From the NCBI GenBank assembly GCA_011634665.1, contig WAEK01000007.1, positions 1,661,501 through 1,725,500 on the forward strand: a stretch of DNA of 64,000 nt, given 5' to 3'. A program made the position numbers and the translations under genes. Numbering within the stretch: position 1 is the stretch's first letter; the number at the start of each line of letters is the position of its first letter. Positions 22,254 through 34,249 of the stretch are shown one piece after another. The DNA comes from Mortierella sp. BCC40632. Taxonomy: Eukaryota; Mortierellomycota; Mortierellomycetes; Mortierellales; Mortierellaceae. The notes under the pieces are model-generated. The model saw only the letters and a program-made list of their open reading frames with translations. It did not search any database and was not told where the DNA came from.

Positions 22254-23002
22254 TTACTTCTTTCCGTAGACCTCGCCATCACGGAACTCCTTTGCCCACT
22301 ATTGCATTGAACACAAGCAGTTGTATGTTAGTAAACATCGAGAATGCAGCTTGCCTAGTCAGATAAGGAGAGAGAGAGAAAGGGAAAAGTGTCCTTTACC
22401 AACTGGGATGGAATGAAGCCCTTGGGGCGGGTGTGACGCTCCTAATGAAAGAAAAGCCCAGAAAATCGGATCAGCATCAGTCCTTAGTTTCCATGCACTA
22501 CATGCGCCTTGAAATGAACAATTGAGGAAGATGCGCGTGTTTCCCAGAAGAATGAAGACTAGGAAAATAGCTTGGTTCAAAGAAAACTCAGGCATGAGTG
22601 CGTTCCATCCCATTCTTTTTCTTCTTCTTTACCTCGTTCTCAGCAGAGAACTTCCAGGCAGCGGCGACAATCGTGGCACCGATACCGAAAGCGAAGGCAG
22701 TGTTGGTCTTCCAGTTTGTAGGCTGAGTCCACCAACCACCAGTAGGGGACCTAGCGGGAACGATGTAGGAAAAGTAAGAGAGAGAGAGAGAAATGTGATA
22801 GGGAAAGAAAGGAGTGAGTGATGAGCAATGGTCATTTATGTCCGCGTCCTCCACTTTCCCGGAATGTCCATCATCCGAGCTGAATATCCCGAAGCTTTTG
22901 AGTGAGCAAGGAGTCGCTTGTGTAATGCATCCTGGAGCTTGTTGCTATAGATGAGCACACGTACCAGACGTGCTTGGGGTAAGGGAAACGACCGCCAGCC
23001 AT
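22254..23002 (-). CDS. 80-residue single-span membrane protein, possibly mitochondrial
   Basis: Four exons (23002-22965, 22750-22633, 22441-22400, 22298-22254) join in phase to an 80-residue protein. It starts MAGGRFPYPKHVW, has a Trp-rich segment (GGWWTQPTNWK), one hydrophobic span (residues about 29-47, FAFGIGATIVAAAW) and a basic end (ERHTRPKGFIPSQLWAKEF). I recall small fungal proteins of this layout, with a PYPK..VW..GGWW start and an IPS..WAK.F end, but cannot name a family with confidence. A mitochondrial inner-membrane subunit is one possibility. The clean splice phases across four tiny exons and the sensible termini make the gene itself likely. Confidence 0.72.
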
Positions 23003-24696
23003 TGTGTAAGGTAATGAATAGAAAAAGAGAGAGAGTGGAGTAGGAGTGGGTTAATGCGAACACCTCTTCTTGCCCTTTGCGGACCTCTACGTCTCTCCAG
23101 GTTCGGAAAATCGCCGCCTGTTTTGATGGTGGCTTATATTTCGTATGACACCCCTCCTCAGCTCGTGGGTTCGGTCAGTGAGCAACTTTGCCCTCGTAGC
23201 TGTGGAGTCGTGCGTGAATGTCTCAGGGTATCTTGCTGCCTAAAAGACTGACTGCCAGTTGGCAGCCACGAAGCCAGAGGTCTTTGCAAGCCCGTTTTGT
23301 TTTAATTGAATTATTTTACTTCTCTCGCCTGTGAGGTGAGTAAGTGGAGACCAAAAATATTGTATCTTCATCCTCGCCATCATCGTCTGTACTCGTCGAT
23401 AAAAATCTTTTATTCCAAATCCGCTAGCCATAGGCTTGTAGAACATCCTCCCTCTCCTCTTACTACGTCAGCATTCTCGAAAGTGACATCGATAGCCTTC
23501 AGCAGAACAGACACGCCTTAATACCTAGTGGTAAAAATGACACTATGGGAGATGCCAAGGCGCGCTCTAACCTCACCCTGTAGGCAGGCGTTTTTAAAGT
23601 GTTGATTTTCGCTCGACTGGACTAACTTTTTTGTTTATTCAGACCTCAGCCTCGCTGTAGAGAAAACCCTCTTGTCCGGAGTGAGCATGACATGAAAGGT
23701 CGGTGACTTGGACGTGGTGCTTTATATCTCGTTGACATATTTGTCTCTGCTAGCTCTTTCCAAGGTGCAAATGTTGTGTCAAAGGATGTTATTGCCGTTA
23801 TGGTTCACGCCACCCATGAAGCTTTGATGGGCTTACTTCCTGAGGTATGCTAAAATTGCTGGAAACCTCGTTTTCGACAAAAACAAATGAAGGCTTTAGG
23901 TAAACCATTAATTGGTCAGGACTTGTCCGCAACACCAAAATTAGAGACGCATGGTTTGATTCTTCTCTGAATGGAAGCGTTTGGCCAACACATGTAGGTT
24001 GGACCTTACCAACTGCAATAAGCCCAGCATATGAACCCCAAGGCGGACTAAAATACTCAAGAAGCATGACAACCTCGTTGAGAAGTCAGGAAGAACAACT
24101 TAAGATCCCATTGCCTTTTTTTTGTGATTGGGCGAAGCAAACCTTTCCTAACCGGCAAAGGCATTCAAAGAATGTACAAGACAAAGCTACGAGGATAAGG
24201 GATCACGATATGAAAGCAGGCTACACAATCTTTTCCAAGTGAGCTTGACTAGGCATACCACCGATAGCATCGGAGCACAGGAGTGAAGAAATATTAGTCT
24301 TGTCCCGAGCTTCGTGTTCCAAGTCAGGAACTACTTTTTTTTTTTTTTTTTTTCACTTCTCGACACAATCAGATCGCTGATCCCTCCCCCCCCTTTTCGC
24401 TTCGTTCGATCAAAGACTATTCGTGCGCTGTACGGTCTGTGCCATGAGGCAGCGAGGACCAGCACGTGGTTCCTAGGAACGCAAGCTACAATGCTAGGCA
24501 CTCAATTGCCAGGGTAGCTGTTGCATGGCGGTTGGAATTCAATGGCGCAAGCATCGGGTGAAGTAATATGGCGCAGGATGATGTGAAGTATCTGCAGGAC
24601 GAAGCACCAAATAATTTTCGCTTCGTTGAGAAATCCTGGACTGTTCTCTCCTCATTGTCCCGCCCCGCATCCAAGTCGAAACTGCCATTTTCAGCC
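23003..24696. other. Gene-poor region upstream of IMP2
   Basis: Short open frames only, none with a signature. A T run lies at about 24334-24353. The last 130 bp are open in the IMP2 frame (from 24568) but look like leader. Confidence 0.5.
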
Positions 24697-25692
24697 ATGT
24701 CCATTCTTCAAGGCATCCAACAATGGGCGCGCTTGGTTCTCCCATGGGTCCCAGTCGGGATTTACTTTACAGAGCATGGATACAGTTTTGGAACAGTGCA
24801 TGGGAGATCGATGCAGGCATGTCCGTATTTCATTGTCTTTGCATTCGAACCACACGAACTGATCTGAAGAACAACGTGTGCACTCCTCTCCTCTTTGTCG
24901 AAGAGTACACTCACTTGACCGTAGTGCCTTGGACCAATTCTCTCTTTTGCTCTTTCTTCGCTATCCCCCTTCTCTAGCCTACACTTAACCCTGACAGCAG
25001 CCTGCTAAGGAAGGATGTCGTAATTTTTAACAAGTGGGCTATCTTGAATTACGACTATAACATTGGCGACATTGTTACTCTCAGGTAATGAACTTGAAAA
25101 AAGAAGAAGAAGAAAAGAACTTCTATAGACCATATACTCGCTCAATGTTCGACGAAAGGCAATCACCCATGGAGATCGCAGTCTTTGAAGGGAGGGCTCA
25201 AGAGCTACACACTGATCAGTAAAGTCAATTCTTTCAACAAATATTCTTCAATAGCCGCCCAGATCGTCCCGAGAGAACTGTCATTAAGCGTATCGTGGCA
25301 TTGGAAGGGGACGTTGTTCAGACAAGAGCACCTTATCCCGAAGCACATGTGCGAGTGCCAAAAGGACACTGCTGGGTCGAAGGCGACGAAATGTTTCACA
25401 GCAAGGACAGCAATCAATATGGACCGGTAAGGAAGAACTCTTCATTACCAGGCTGAGCAATAGATCTTAAGAAAATTACTATTTTTTGTCGACTCACCAT
25501 TGTCTATTTTGGAAATACCGACTATACTGGACATTGTGAATATCATAGATTCCACTAGGTTTAATTCGATCCAGAGTATCATTTATTGTCTATCCCTTTG
25601 ATCGGTTTGGCAAGATTGCCGAAAGGCCCAGAGGCACAAGAGTTCGTTATGCACCAGGACACAGAGTACACAATAGAGTCTACGATGAATAA
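24697..25692 (+). CDS. IMP2: Mitochondrial inner membrane protease subunit 2
   Basis: This is the catalytic subunit of the inner membrane peptidase, which removes sorting signals from intermembrane-space proteins. It belongs to the type I signal peptidase (S26) family. Exons 24697-24816, 24978-25084, 25255-25426 and 25549-25692 give 180 residues, close to the usual size. An N-terminal hydrophobic span (residues 12-25) precedes the catalytic Ser38 in GRSMQPTLNPD. The catalytic Lys87 lies in VIKRIVALEGD. The box WVEGD...SKDSNQYGPIPLGLI, conserved in IMP2, spans the last intron. The first intron has a GC donor (CAG|GCATGT). At first sight the locus looks broken, because the four pieces lie in different frames, but all phases fit. 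It is convergent with ATG12, 116 bp apart. Confidence 0.92.
24817..24977 (+). other. GC-AG intron 1 of IMP2
   Basis: The donor CAG|GCATGT and acceptor TCTCTAG|CCT join GRSMQ directly to PTLNPD, an almost invariant junction in this peptidase family. Confidence 0.8.
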
Positions 25693-25808
25693 ACTGATAT
25701 TATTTTTTTTTTTTTTTTTTTGACTTTATCACCAAATGGATACAAGCTACCTATCGCTTACTATTTCTCTACAAAAAATTTCGGCTCATTCTTCACGCGC
25801 ACACTTCT

Positions 25809-26571
25809 TTATCCCCAAGCGGGACTCGTGCAGTAGTTGATGATGAGCTTTCCGTCCGTGTTGAAGCACTACAGTAAAGAAAAGCGAATTTTGGCTCAAT
25901 TAAATCATCTCTCAAAGTCTAAACGGCGACAAAAGTTTGATTGAGCCACGAGGATTACCTTGTATAGGTTATTGACAATCTCGTCCGGTGCCGGTGAGAA
26001 TGCACTATTAACATATAAGAACTTTGTGGGACCAAAGAAGAGAGTGCAAGAAGAGAGGCGTTAAAAAGAAGCCTCAGCATGAAGGCCATACCAGTTTCTG
26101 ATAACAAACTGCAGCAGTCTCCTGTTCCTGTAACTGCGCCTCAGCAGGGCTGGAAAGCGTACCAGTGGGTCAGAGTTTTGATAGCCGAGTTCCTTGCGCA
26201 AGAACTGGATGACTGTCAGAAACTTATTGGAGGCCGTGATCTTGTAAAAGTTTTGCTTCAGGATAGGTGCATTTCCAATAGCTCTGAAGCGGACGATAAC
26301 TAGCAGAAAAAAAGGGCATACCCATGGGATTTACATGGTCAGCCTAGCTGAGCTCGTTTTGTAGAACAGGAATTGTTCATGGGTTCGTCCAAGCTTTGCA
26401 TGCAGGACTGTGTGACATGAAACTACCTTTGGACGTATCCTTCTTCTTGTGGTTGGCAATGACTGTGGATGGCGAATCCGGAGGACCAGAAGGCTCTCCT
26501 GTGGATGAATTCTCCTGTGGTGCAAGTACCGGTGGCGGTGACTCTGAGGATGGTGTCCCTGAGCTTGACAT
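25809..26571 (-). CDS. ATG12: Ubiquitin-like autophagy protein Atg12
   Basis: This ubiquitin-like modifier is conjugated to Atg5 and promotes Atg8 lipidation during autophagosome formation. Exons 26571-26427, 26299-26163, 26021-25959 and 25868-25809 give 134 residues. A disordered Ser/Pro-rich N-terminus (about 48 residues) precedes the ubiquitin fold, VIVRFRAIGNAPILKQNFYK, ITASNKFLTVIQFLRKELG and FLYVNSAFSPAPDE. The protein ends in CTSPAWG, so the conjugated C-terminal glycine is present and directly exposed, as known for Atg12. All exon phases agree. The gene is head-to-head with RPT3 (527 bp) and tail-to-tail with IMP2. Confidence 0.94.
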
Positions 26572-27098
26572 GGTAGTGTGAGAGGGTATACGGAAAACAA
26601 ACTTTGCAGGTTGAACAGGCCAAATGGAGTTGGAAAGAGACAACGGCTGAGCTTGGAAGGCACAGAACAAGAAAAATGAAAGGGGGCGTGGGCTCGAATG
26701 CAAGTCCAAAAAAAAAAAAAAAAAAAAAAGAGATGGTAAAGTCGACGTCTTTAACTAGTTGAAGGCATGCTCAATGTTGCACCATGGCTCTTGTGCCGGC
26801 TCCGGTGTCGACTCTTCAGTTCAGCAAATAGACTACAGGTAGTGGAAAAGAAGAATGAGCTCTGTTGCAACTGTGTCGACTTTAGTCGAGTTTCCAGCAG
26901 GGCATCATCGCCAAAACTCACGTGATAAATCTTCATCTCTCAGTTGCTTTCGTCACCAGCCTGCTGTCCGCGGCGGGACGCGCGTAAGGTCTCCTTTGTC
27001 CCCCAATAGTCTTTATTCGTGCCTAAACTCATTTCTTCCATCACCACCATCCACAACAACGAACACCTCATTCACAGCCCACCAACCCGACAGCATAA
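26572..27098. promoter_or_regulatory. Shared upstream region of ATG12 (-) and RPT3 (+)
   Basis: The 527 bp between two divergent housekeeping genes contain an A run of about 19 (near 26709-26728) and a palindromic E-box, CACGTG, at 26919-26924. No TATA box was evident on either side. Confidence 0.5.
26919..26924. promoter_or_regulatory. CACGTG E-box
   Basis: A perfect palindromic bHLH site 175 bp upstream of the RPT3 start and 348 bp upstream of the ATG12 start. It could act on either gene. Chance occurrence cannot be excluded. Confidence 0.3.
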
Positions 27099-28628
27099 AT
27101 GGAAGAACTTGGAATTAAACCTGTCGCCACTACAGAGGCCACCAAACTAAAGGTTAGCACTCCTGGAATTAGACTCTTGGAATCGAATTCATTTCTTTAA
27201 GGGACTTCATTGCACAAGCAATGCTTGTCAGGAGCGTGCACTGATTAGAATCAAACTATGTTATCTTTCCACTTGGCACAAAAACAGGAGTCTGGAGGCA
27301 GTCTGGACCAGCCTGAACAAGGACCTCTCGCCCATTTGGCTTCTAATGATCTCTACACACGGTACAAGAACTTGCAGCGCCACCTCGAGTTCTTGCAATT
27401 GCAGGAAGAATACATCAAAGACGAGCAAAAGAACTTGAAGAGAGAGCTTATTCGTGCTCAGGAGGAAGTAAAGAGGATTCAGTCCGTGCCTCTGGTTATT
27501 GGACAGTTCCTTGAGCCGATCGACCAGCACACAGGAATTGTCTCCTCCACCACAGGCGCTCAGCACGTTGTTCGTATTCTTAGCACCATCGATCGCGAAT
27601 TGCTAAAGCCTTCATGTTCTGTCGCTCTTCACCGTCACTCAAATGCCCTTGTCGACGTTCTCCCACCGAACGCAGACTCAAGTGTCGAAATGCTTGGACA
27701 GGATGAGCGCCCCGATGTCACATATGCCGATGTTGGAGGTCTGGATATGCAAAAGCAGGAAATCAGAGAGGCTGTCGAGCTTCCCCTGACCCACTTTGAT
27801 CTATACCGCCAGATCGGTATTGACCCTCCACGAGGCGTTTTGCTCTACGGTCCCCCCGGTACAGGAAAGACGATGCTTGTCAAGGCCGTGGCACATCATA
27901 CCTCAGCCTCGTTCTTCCGCATGGTGGGATCAGAGTTTGTTCAAAAGTATTTGGGAGAAGGTCCACGGATGGTCCGTGATGCATTCAGGATGGCTCGCGA
28001 GAATTCACCTGCTATTATCTTTATTGATGAGGTCGATGCCATTGCCACAAAGCGCTTTGATGCTCAGACGGGTGCCGATCGTGAAGTCCAGCGTGTTCTT
28101 TTGGAGTTGCTGAATCAGATGGACGGTTTTGACCAGGGTTCGAACGTCAAGGTCATCATGGCTACCAACCGTGCCGATACACTGGATCCTGCCATTCTTC
28201 GTCCTGGTCGTCTGGATCGAAAGATTGAGTTTCCCACACCAGATCGTCGTCAGAAGCGTCTGATCTTTGCCACCGTAACAGCCAAAATGAACCTCTCAGA
28301 TGAGGTGGATCTAGAAGACTGTAAGGCACCGCATCAATGGCCATTTTCACAATTGTGGATGGTTGCTTATTATTATTACTTTTTATCTTTTTCTTTTTGT
28401 TCTCTGGAGAGACTAATTATTTTTCTTTCTTTTTCTCTTTAAATGATACCCTCTTTAGTTGTGTCACGGCCCGACAAGCTTTCTGGAGCAGAGATTGCAG
28501 CCATTTGCCAGGAAGCCGGTATGCATGCTGTCCGTAAAAACCGCTATGTCATTCTGGCCAAGGATCTCGAGAAGGGCTACAAGAGCAATGTCAAGAAGAC
28601 AGATACCGACTTTGAATTCTACAAGTAG
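27099..28628 (+). CDS. RPT3: 26S proteasome regulatory ATPase subunit 6B
   Basis: This AAA+ ATPase of the 19S base unfolds ubiquitinated substrates and opens the 20S gate. Exons 27099-27152, 27288-28320 and 28459-28628 give 418 residues. An N-terminal coiled coil ([16 protein letters not shown]) precedes the OB domain. Walker A is GPPGTGKT near residue 206 and Walker B is IIFIDEVDA near 262. The arginine-finger region [14 protein letters not shown] and the [19 protein letters not shown] helix complete the AAA+ module. The C-terminus FYK fits the HbYX gate-opening motif (hydrophobic, Tyr, any). Alignment of the C-terminal half with Rpt3 rather than the other five Rpt proteins is clear from [14 protein letters not shown] and [10 protein letters not shown]. 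Confidence 0.95.
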
Positions 28629-30964
28629 AAGAATCGCCAACAACAGCCTCGCAGTCTTTCTTGGACCTTCCTTCAGCAATATCCCAAATAAACACAAACT
28701 TTTGACAAGTATATGTCCTTTTTCTTGTCCTTTTTCTTTTTCTTTTTCTTTTTCTTTTTATTACTTATTTATCGGACGACCTTCTGGAACGAGGCCACGA
28801 TCTCATGTTTTTTTCTTCTTATTCTAATGTAATCTACACTTTCCATTATTACAGCATCAAGAAGCTCCGACCTTGTATGGATCTATTATGTCAACATAGT
28901 CTGGCGTTGAGGAGGCGCATGCGACTCTGAAATTCAATTTACAGGCAAAGTCCAACGCAAATCTAAGATATTTCAGGAAACTTCTAGCCGAGACCAACCA
29001 TCAAATCGGGGTTGACCTATCTCCACCTGATAGTCGGTCATCGCGATGGAACCCACAGCAGGGACAGGGAACCATGGAACAACCTTCTTGATACGTTCTA
29101 AATATGGGACTTGGTATCCTGGAGCAGAAGACAGTTTTTTTTTTTTTTATTTTACCTTATTTTGCTTATTTCCTCCAGAAAAAGACTGGGTCACATCAAC
29201 GCTGGCGACTCTTTGTCTTCATTGTCCAGTTTTGACCGTCTGTTTGGTATCCCACGACGAGATCTTCAAATGTTCAACATAATCCGAGCCAGAAACTCTA
29301 AGGAGAATAGGCTTTTTTGTTCTCCCTCGAGAAAGTTGGCATGCACTTTTCGATTAACCTCGAACAAAAGAACTTGCATACTGATCAGTTCTTTGGTTGG
29401 TCAGAGGAGAGAGAAAACCATGAACCATGATTCAGTGAGCACCTGGAAGCACGAGGGGAGGGGAAGGGAGGCGACACGGCACTAAAGTCGTGAATGATTT
29501 CCTAGATCATATCCAGAGCGATTCCTGTGGAACGCTACAGACAACTCTGTATAAGTGAGATGCCTCAGGGCTGGGAGAAGCATTACAATTGGATAGAGAT
29601 TCCACTTCGACAGAGGAACCAAAGCGATTATCCTGCCGTTGAGACCGGAGCGAGTGTTGCGGTTTGAGAGAGATTACACATACACAGTTTTCACATTTAC
29701 AGAGTTGACTGTAGATAGTTCTCGTCTCATCGAAAATCGAGTTCACCACTAGGGGTCACGGTGGCGCTGTCCCAGTAATCCGGCTCGTCATAGAGACTAA
29801 GAATATCCATTTAAAAGTTGTCGAAAAGGTCAGAGCAGCGCTTGGCTGGGCTAGAATCCATGTTTTTTTTTTTTTTTTTTTTTTTTTTTGGAGCATATTT
29901 GACCCTCGATCTTTTATTTACCTTGCAGTGACCATGGTTCGGCTGAGCATCAAGCTTAGAACTTTGTGAATGAACACAGGTTCATATCTGCAAACATATA
30001 ACGACCTCTTAGCTCCATGGCTGAGACCTTAGTCAAGATCAGACTCGCACCCGAGGAAAGTGAGGAATACCAGATGGACCAGGCGAGAGTTGGTAAAGAA
30101 TCCAACTTTGGAAGAATACATACACTTGGATGCGACGGTAGTTTGGCGCTGGAGGCTAAGGTTCTTGATGAAAATAGAATGGAAAGGTTGTATCGGGTGT
30201 GTTTTTTGTGTCTAGGTCAGGTATGACGCTGGGTGAAGCAAGAGGTGTAAAGGAGCAATTGATCAATTAGGTTAAGAAATCGATAGTTGGTTACTGGGAA
30301 CTGGAGGAGTGGAGCGAGAGTCACGATGAAGGATTCCGATGACCAAACGACGCTGACTACAGCTCTATGGGACCCATAGAAGCAAGCGTTGATGCATTGA
30401 TGTCAGTCATAGCTTACGGATCAACAGTAGCGAGACTGTATAAAGTAGGAGTGGGTCGGGAATCTTATTCACTAACGGTTCAAGGGTGCAATAGGACAAT
30501 CGTGAGTGCCATGACAAAAATTCTCAGCTGTCGTTTTTATAGACCTGGAAGTAACGCCTTGTTGTCGTGAGGCGAATCGCCCTTTCTTTGTCAGAGATCT
30601 ATACTGTGGGCATGTCTAGAGAGTTTCTGCGAAGGACGCTTGTAAATCCCGGTTTGGGACTCTGTGGGATCCAGTTCCAACAAAAAGTGTGTCTGTGGGG
30701 CCCACAGCAATTGCGAGATTTTTGTTCCCGTGCGTGATCTGGCTCACGGGGGAGGGAGGTGTTTGTTGAACCTCGATCAGGCAAAATTTAGTAGGCTTCG
30801 CCACCACCGCCCCTCCTCCTCTCCTTCTCCTTTGGCATTTCAAAATCACTTTGTCGAACCTCACCTGGCGATTTAACGATCACCCTACCCAGGAGCGAGC
30901 ATTGGACAGAGCAACCAACAAAAAAAAAGTGAGAGGACAGAGTCGAATCTAGAGACAGAACACA
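28629..30964. other. Gene-poor region between RPT3 and the photolyase gene
   Basis: This holds the RPT3 3' flank with TTTTTC repeats (28715-28760), a T run at 29862-29889, and scattered short open frames without signature. No RNA gene was recognised. Confidence 0.55.
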
Positions 30965-33302
30965 ATGCCACCAAAAAAGAGACCGGTTGGGGAAGAGGAG
31001 GATGATCCTCGGAAGCGTCATCAGGTAGCAACCCCATCAGGAGCTGTCGCTAGCAATGGAAATGGACATGCCCCTGCTCGGACTGTGGCAGGCGTCTCCA
31101 AGCCAGGAGCTGTCCGAGGAACACCTAAGCCAGGCATTCGGAAGGTTGGCGCTTCGGCACTTGCCAACCGAGCCAAGTTGGGTGCTGCTGCGGGATCCTC
31201 AGTCAAGAAGGAGGCGCCGCCACCAGTGATTACAAAGAACACTTTGATGTGGTTCAGAAGCGACCTCCGCCTTCACGACAACCGAGCTCTTTATGCTGCC
31301 TCAGCTCGAGCAAAGATCGGCGAGAGCAAGAATCTGATCTGTCTTTTTATCATTTCTGAACAAGAATGGGCCGATCATGACGATGCTCCTGTAAAGATCG
31401 ACTTTTGGCTTCGAAACCTCGCCAAGTTGAAAAAGGCGCTAGACAAACTCAACATCCCTTTGGTCATCAAAACTGCAGGAGCAAAGGGCGATGTCAAGGG
31501 CTTGGTAGAGTCTACCGTTAAGGATTTTGATATCAGTCATGTCTTTTGGAATGCCGAGTACATGGTTGATGAGAAGCGCCGGGACGCTGCTGTCAGGAAG
31601 GCTCTAACAAAGCTTCCAGGAGTCTATGTTGAGGAACACGAAGACCAGTGCATCATTCCACCCAAAGAGATGAAGACAAAGGTAATACAAGGCAACACTT
31701 GTTTCCGGAGCATTGTGCAAACTTTTTTTTTTCTTTTCTTTCTCTCTTTTTTTTTTTTCTTTTATACAAAAAAAACGAAGAATATACAAGCAGTGGAGAA
31801 ACTGACAATCAAGATGCTCTGGAATGCATTAATTTTTTTAGGTTGGAAACAACTTTACTTCTTTCACCCAGTTTTACTGGGCCTGGTGCCATATTGTGGA
31901 AACCAACGCGTACCTTTTGCAGGCTTCGCCCACACCCGAGGCAAACGCTGCAGAAGCCAGGCAGATCTATGCAAAGGTGTTTGAGGCCTCCGTGAAAAAT
32001 TCGCACCCTCACTCTCTGGATCGAAAGGAGATCGAAAGCCTCTATCCTGCTGGCGAAGAGGCCGCTCAGGCTCGTATCCAGTCCTTTATTCAGGATAAAA
32101 TTAAACAGTACCATGTCGATAAGGAGAACCTGGAGGATCAAGGTTGGATGTCTGTGATTCCTTATCTTTCCAATGGTATTCTCTCAGCTCGACAGTGCGT
32201 GTCTTTGGCTCGTACATCCAACAGCAACAAGATCATTGTCGGAAGCGCAGGCGTTCGAGCCTGGATTAAAGAGTTCGCATGGAGGGTATGTTTTGACAAT
32301 ATGCAGGCAAATGGTCGAGGCTATCTGTATAGTACAGATTGAGTTTTCAAGTTACTGATCTAGTTGTCTTTGTCATGGCTAAATGTCTCCACTCCAATTC
32401 ATAGGAGTTTTACAAGGGAGTCTTGGTGTCTTTCCCCAAAATGAGCATGAGCCGCGCGTACCTCCCTTTCACTGAGAACATTCGGTGGAGTAATGATGAC
32501 CGCAAGTTCCAGATGTGGTGCCAGGGAAAGACTGGATACCCTATTGTGGATGCTGGTAATATGGCTATGAGAAATATTCTCTTGATGTCTAATGAACGAT
32601 AGTGGTTTTAGATTAACCGATTGACGCGTTTACTAACATTGTTTTTTTTTTTTTTTTTTGTTGGATCAACAGGTATGCGCCAGCTGAATACCACTGGATT
32701 CATGAACAACCACGTTCGTATGACTGCGGCTTGCTTTTTAGTCAAGGATCTGCTGATTAACTGGCAAAAAGGAGAAAAATACTTTATGAGCAACCTGGTT
32801 GACGGAGATCTTGCAGTCAACAATGGAGGATGGCAATGGGTAAGTCCTGGCAGTCTGCACTTGATCCAAATAAGGTGTAATTGAATATTTATGAGCACGC
32901 GTTTTGCTAACATGGTCTTGCATCATTTTCAGTGTGCTTCTACTGGTGTTGATGCCCAGCCATATTACCGCGTGTTCAATCCTGTCGCGCAGTCGCGGAA
33001 GCTTGATCCAATCGGTGAGTATATTCGCCACTGGGTACCTGAATTGGAGTCTCTCCCTGATTCACAGATCCATGACCCATATCATTCACTCTCGGCCAAG
33101 GAGTTTGGAAAGCTAGGGTAAGTCGTCTTTCAGGATAGTGCTTAATGAGGGATGGGGACCTTGATAATTAGTATGAAGCAGTTGTTTTAACTTGAAAGTC
33201 ACTGCACCACTATCGAATAGTTACCCCAAGCCTATCGTGGACCATTCTGAAGCCAAGAAAAAGTACACGGAAGAATATAAGCGCGCCATCCCTTCAAACT
33301 AA
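30965..33302 (+). CDS. PHR1: Deoxyribodipyrimidine (CPD) photolyase, class I
   Basis: This FAD-dependent enzyme repairs cyclobutane pyrimidine dimers using blue light. Exons 30965-31681, 31842-32285, 32405-32555, 32673-32839, 32933-33117 and 33221-33302 give 581 residues. A basic, probably nuclear-targeting N-terminus ([12 protein letters not shown], then Ala/Lys-rich) of about 90 residues precedes the antenna domain ([17 protein letters not shown]). The FAD domain carries [49 protein letters not shown] and the photolyase signature [18 protein letters not shown]. These match CPD photolyases more closely than (6-4) or DASH proteins. Intron 1 is rich in T and A runs. Confidence 0.94.
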
Positions 33303-33491
33303 GTGCACCATCGCCCACATGGAAAACACTCGGTTGTAATCTACTCATTCACCCTCCGAGCCCATGCTTTTACATGTACATATACAGAAAAAAAAAACAT
33401 TTTGTCCTAGCATCCCTTTATAAGATGGCCTGATAAATCCTATCCCTTTGTATGCTGACATCTTGCTCACTTGTGACCTAGTCACCCTCCT

Positions 33492-34249
33492 TTACTCGCC
33501 AAACAGTCTCCTGACGCGCTTCAACACACTATCTTTTTCAGGGTCATAGGGGTGATCCTTTGAGGGGATTTCCAGAATTGTTGGGAAGGCCTGGTCATGT
33601 TCGTCGATCAGAGGGCGAATCTCTTCGGCAATCTAATGGACGTTGAAGAATAGGGACAAGGAGCAGGGACACGGTAAGCGAAAGCAAAAGTAGAATCTAA
33701 ATTCCATTGTCAAGTAGAGACAAAAGCCGATCGAAACTTACGTGTTGGTTGATGAGGATAATGGCGATATCCTTTCTCTTGGTGAACTCTTGGAAAGCCT
33801 CCTCAACAGTCGACAGTGGTGTTTCTAGTTTGAACAAGAGGGAAAGGCAGCGATAGTGTAAGTTACAAAAGTCGATCAACTTGAACGATCCTTCTGAGTG
33901 CGAGGAAGACAGCCCCGGTCGAAGGGGGGAAAGCCTGAGCTGAGGGATACGACTTACTGGTATCGACAACTAGAAAGTTCTTCTTTTGGCGTGAATCGAT
34001 ATGACCAATGCCAGCCAAGAGGAGACCAGTAATGGAATCCTCGTCGCCAATGGCGGCCATAAATGTGCGCTCCTAAAGACATTTTATTTTTTCATTTTTT
34101 TCATTTTTTTTTTTTTCCCCAAGCAAATGGATGGCAGTATGTTTTGCAGTGTCAGATAGAGCTTGTCCATTTCAATTCATTCGCCCTCGCCTTGGACATG
34201 TTACCAAAGTCGACAAAATGTAATAATGAAGGTTTACCGTCTGAGCCAT
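33492..34249 (-). CDS. VMA7: V-type ATPase subunit F
   Basis: This is a stalk subunit of the V1 sector of the vacuolar proton pump. It couples the A3B3 head to rotation. Exons 34249-34238, 34072-33958, 33824-33742 and 33632-33492 give 116 residues, against about 118 in yeast. Diagnostic segments are [49 protein letters not shown], and [19 protein letters not shown] near the end. The first exon is only 12 nt (MAQT). It was chosen because it supplies the ATG, a GTAAAC donor and the right phase. The gene is convergent with the photolyase gene, with a 189-bp gap. Confidence 0.93.

Noticed and set aside
23798..24067. 89-codon minus-strand frame
   Set aside because: It begins at a plausible ATG but has no homologous feel and no splice partners, and is likely chance.
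24697..25692. IMP2 first appeared to be a pseudogene with frameshifts
   Set aside because: With a GC donor in the first intron, all four exons join in phase and reproduce the catalytic Ser/Lys motifs and family length.
28629..30964. Several short open frames and possible RNA genes downstream of RPT3
   Set aside because: No tRNA-like arms, no protein motif and no splice continuity were found.
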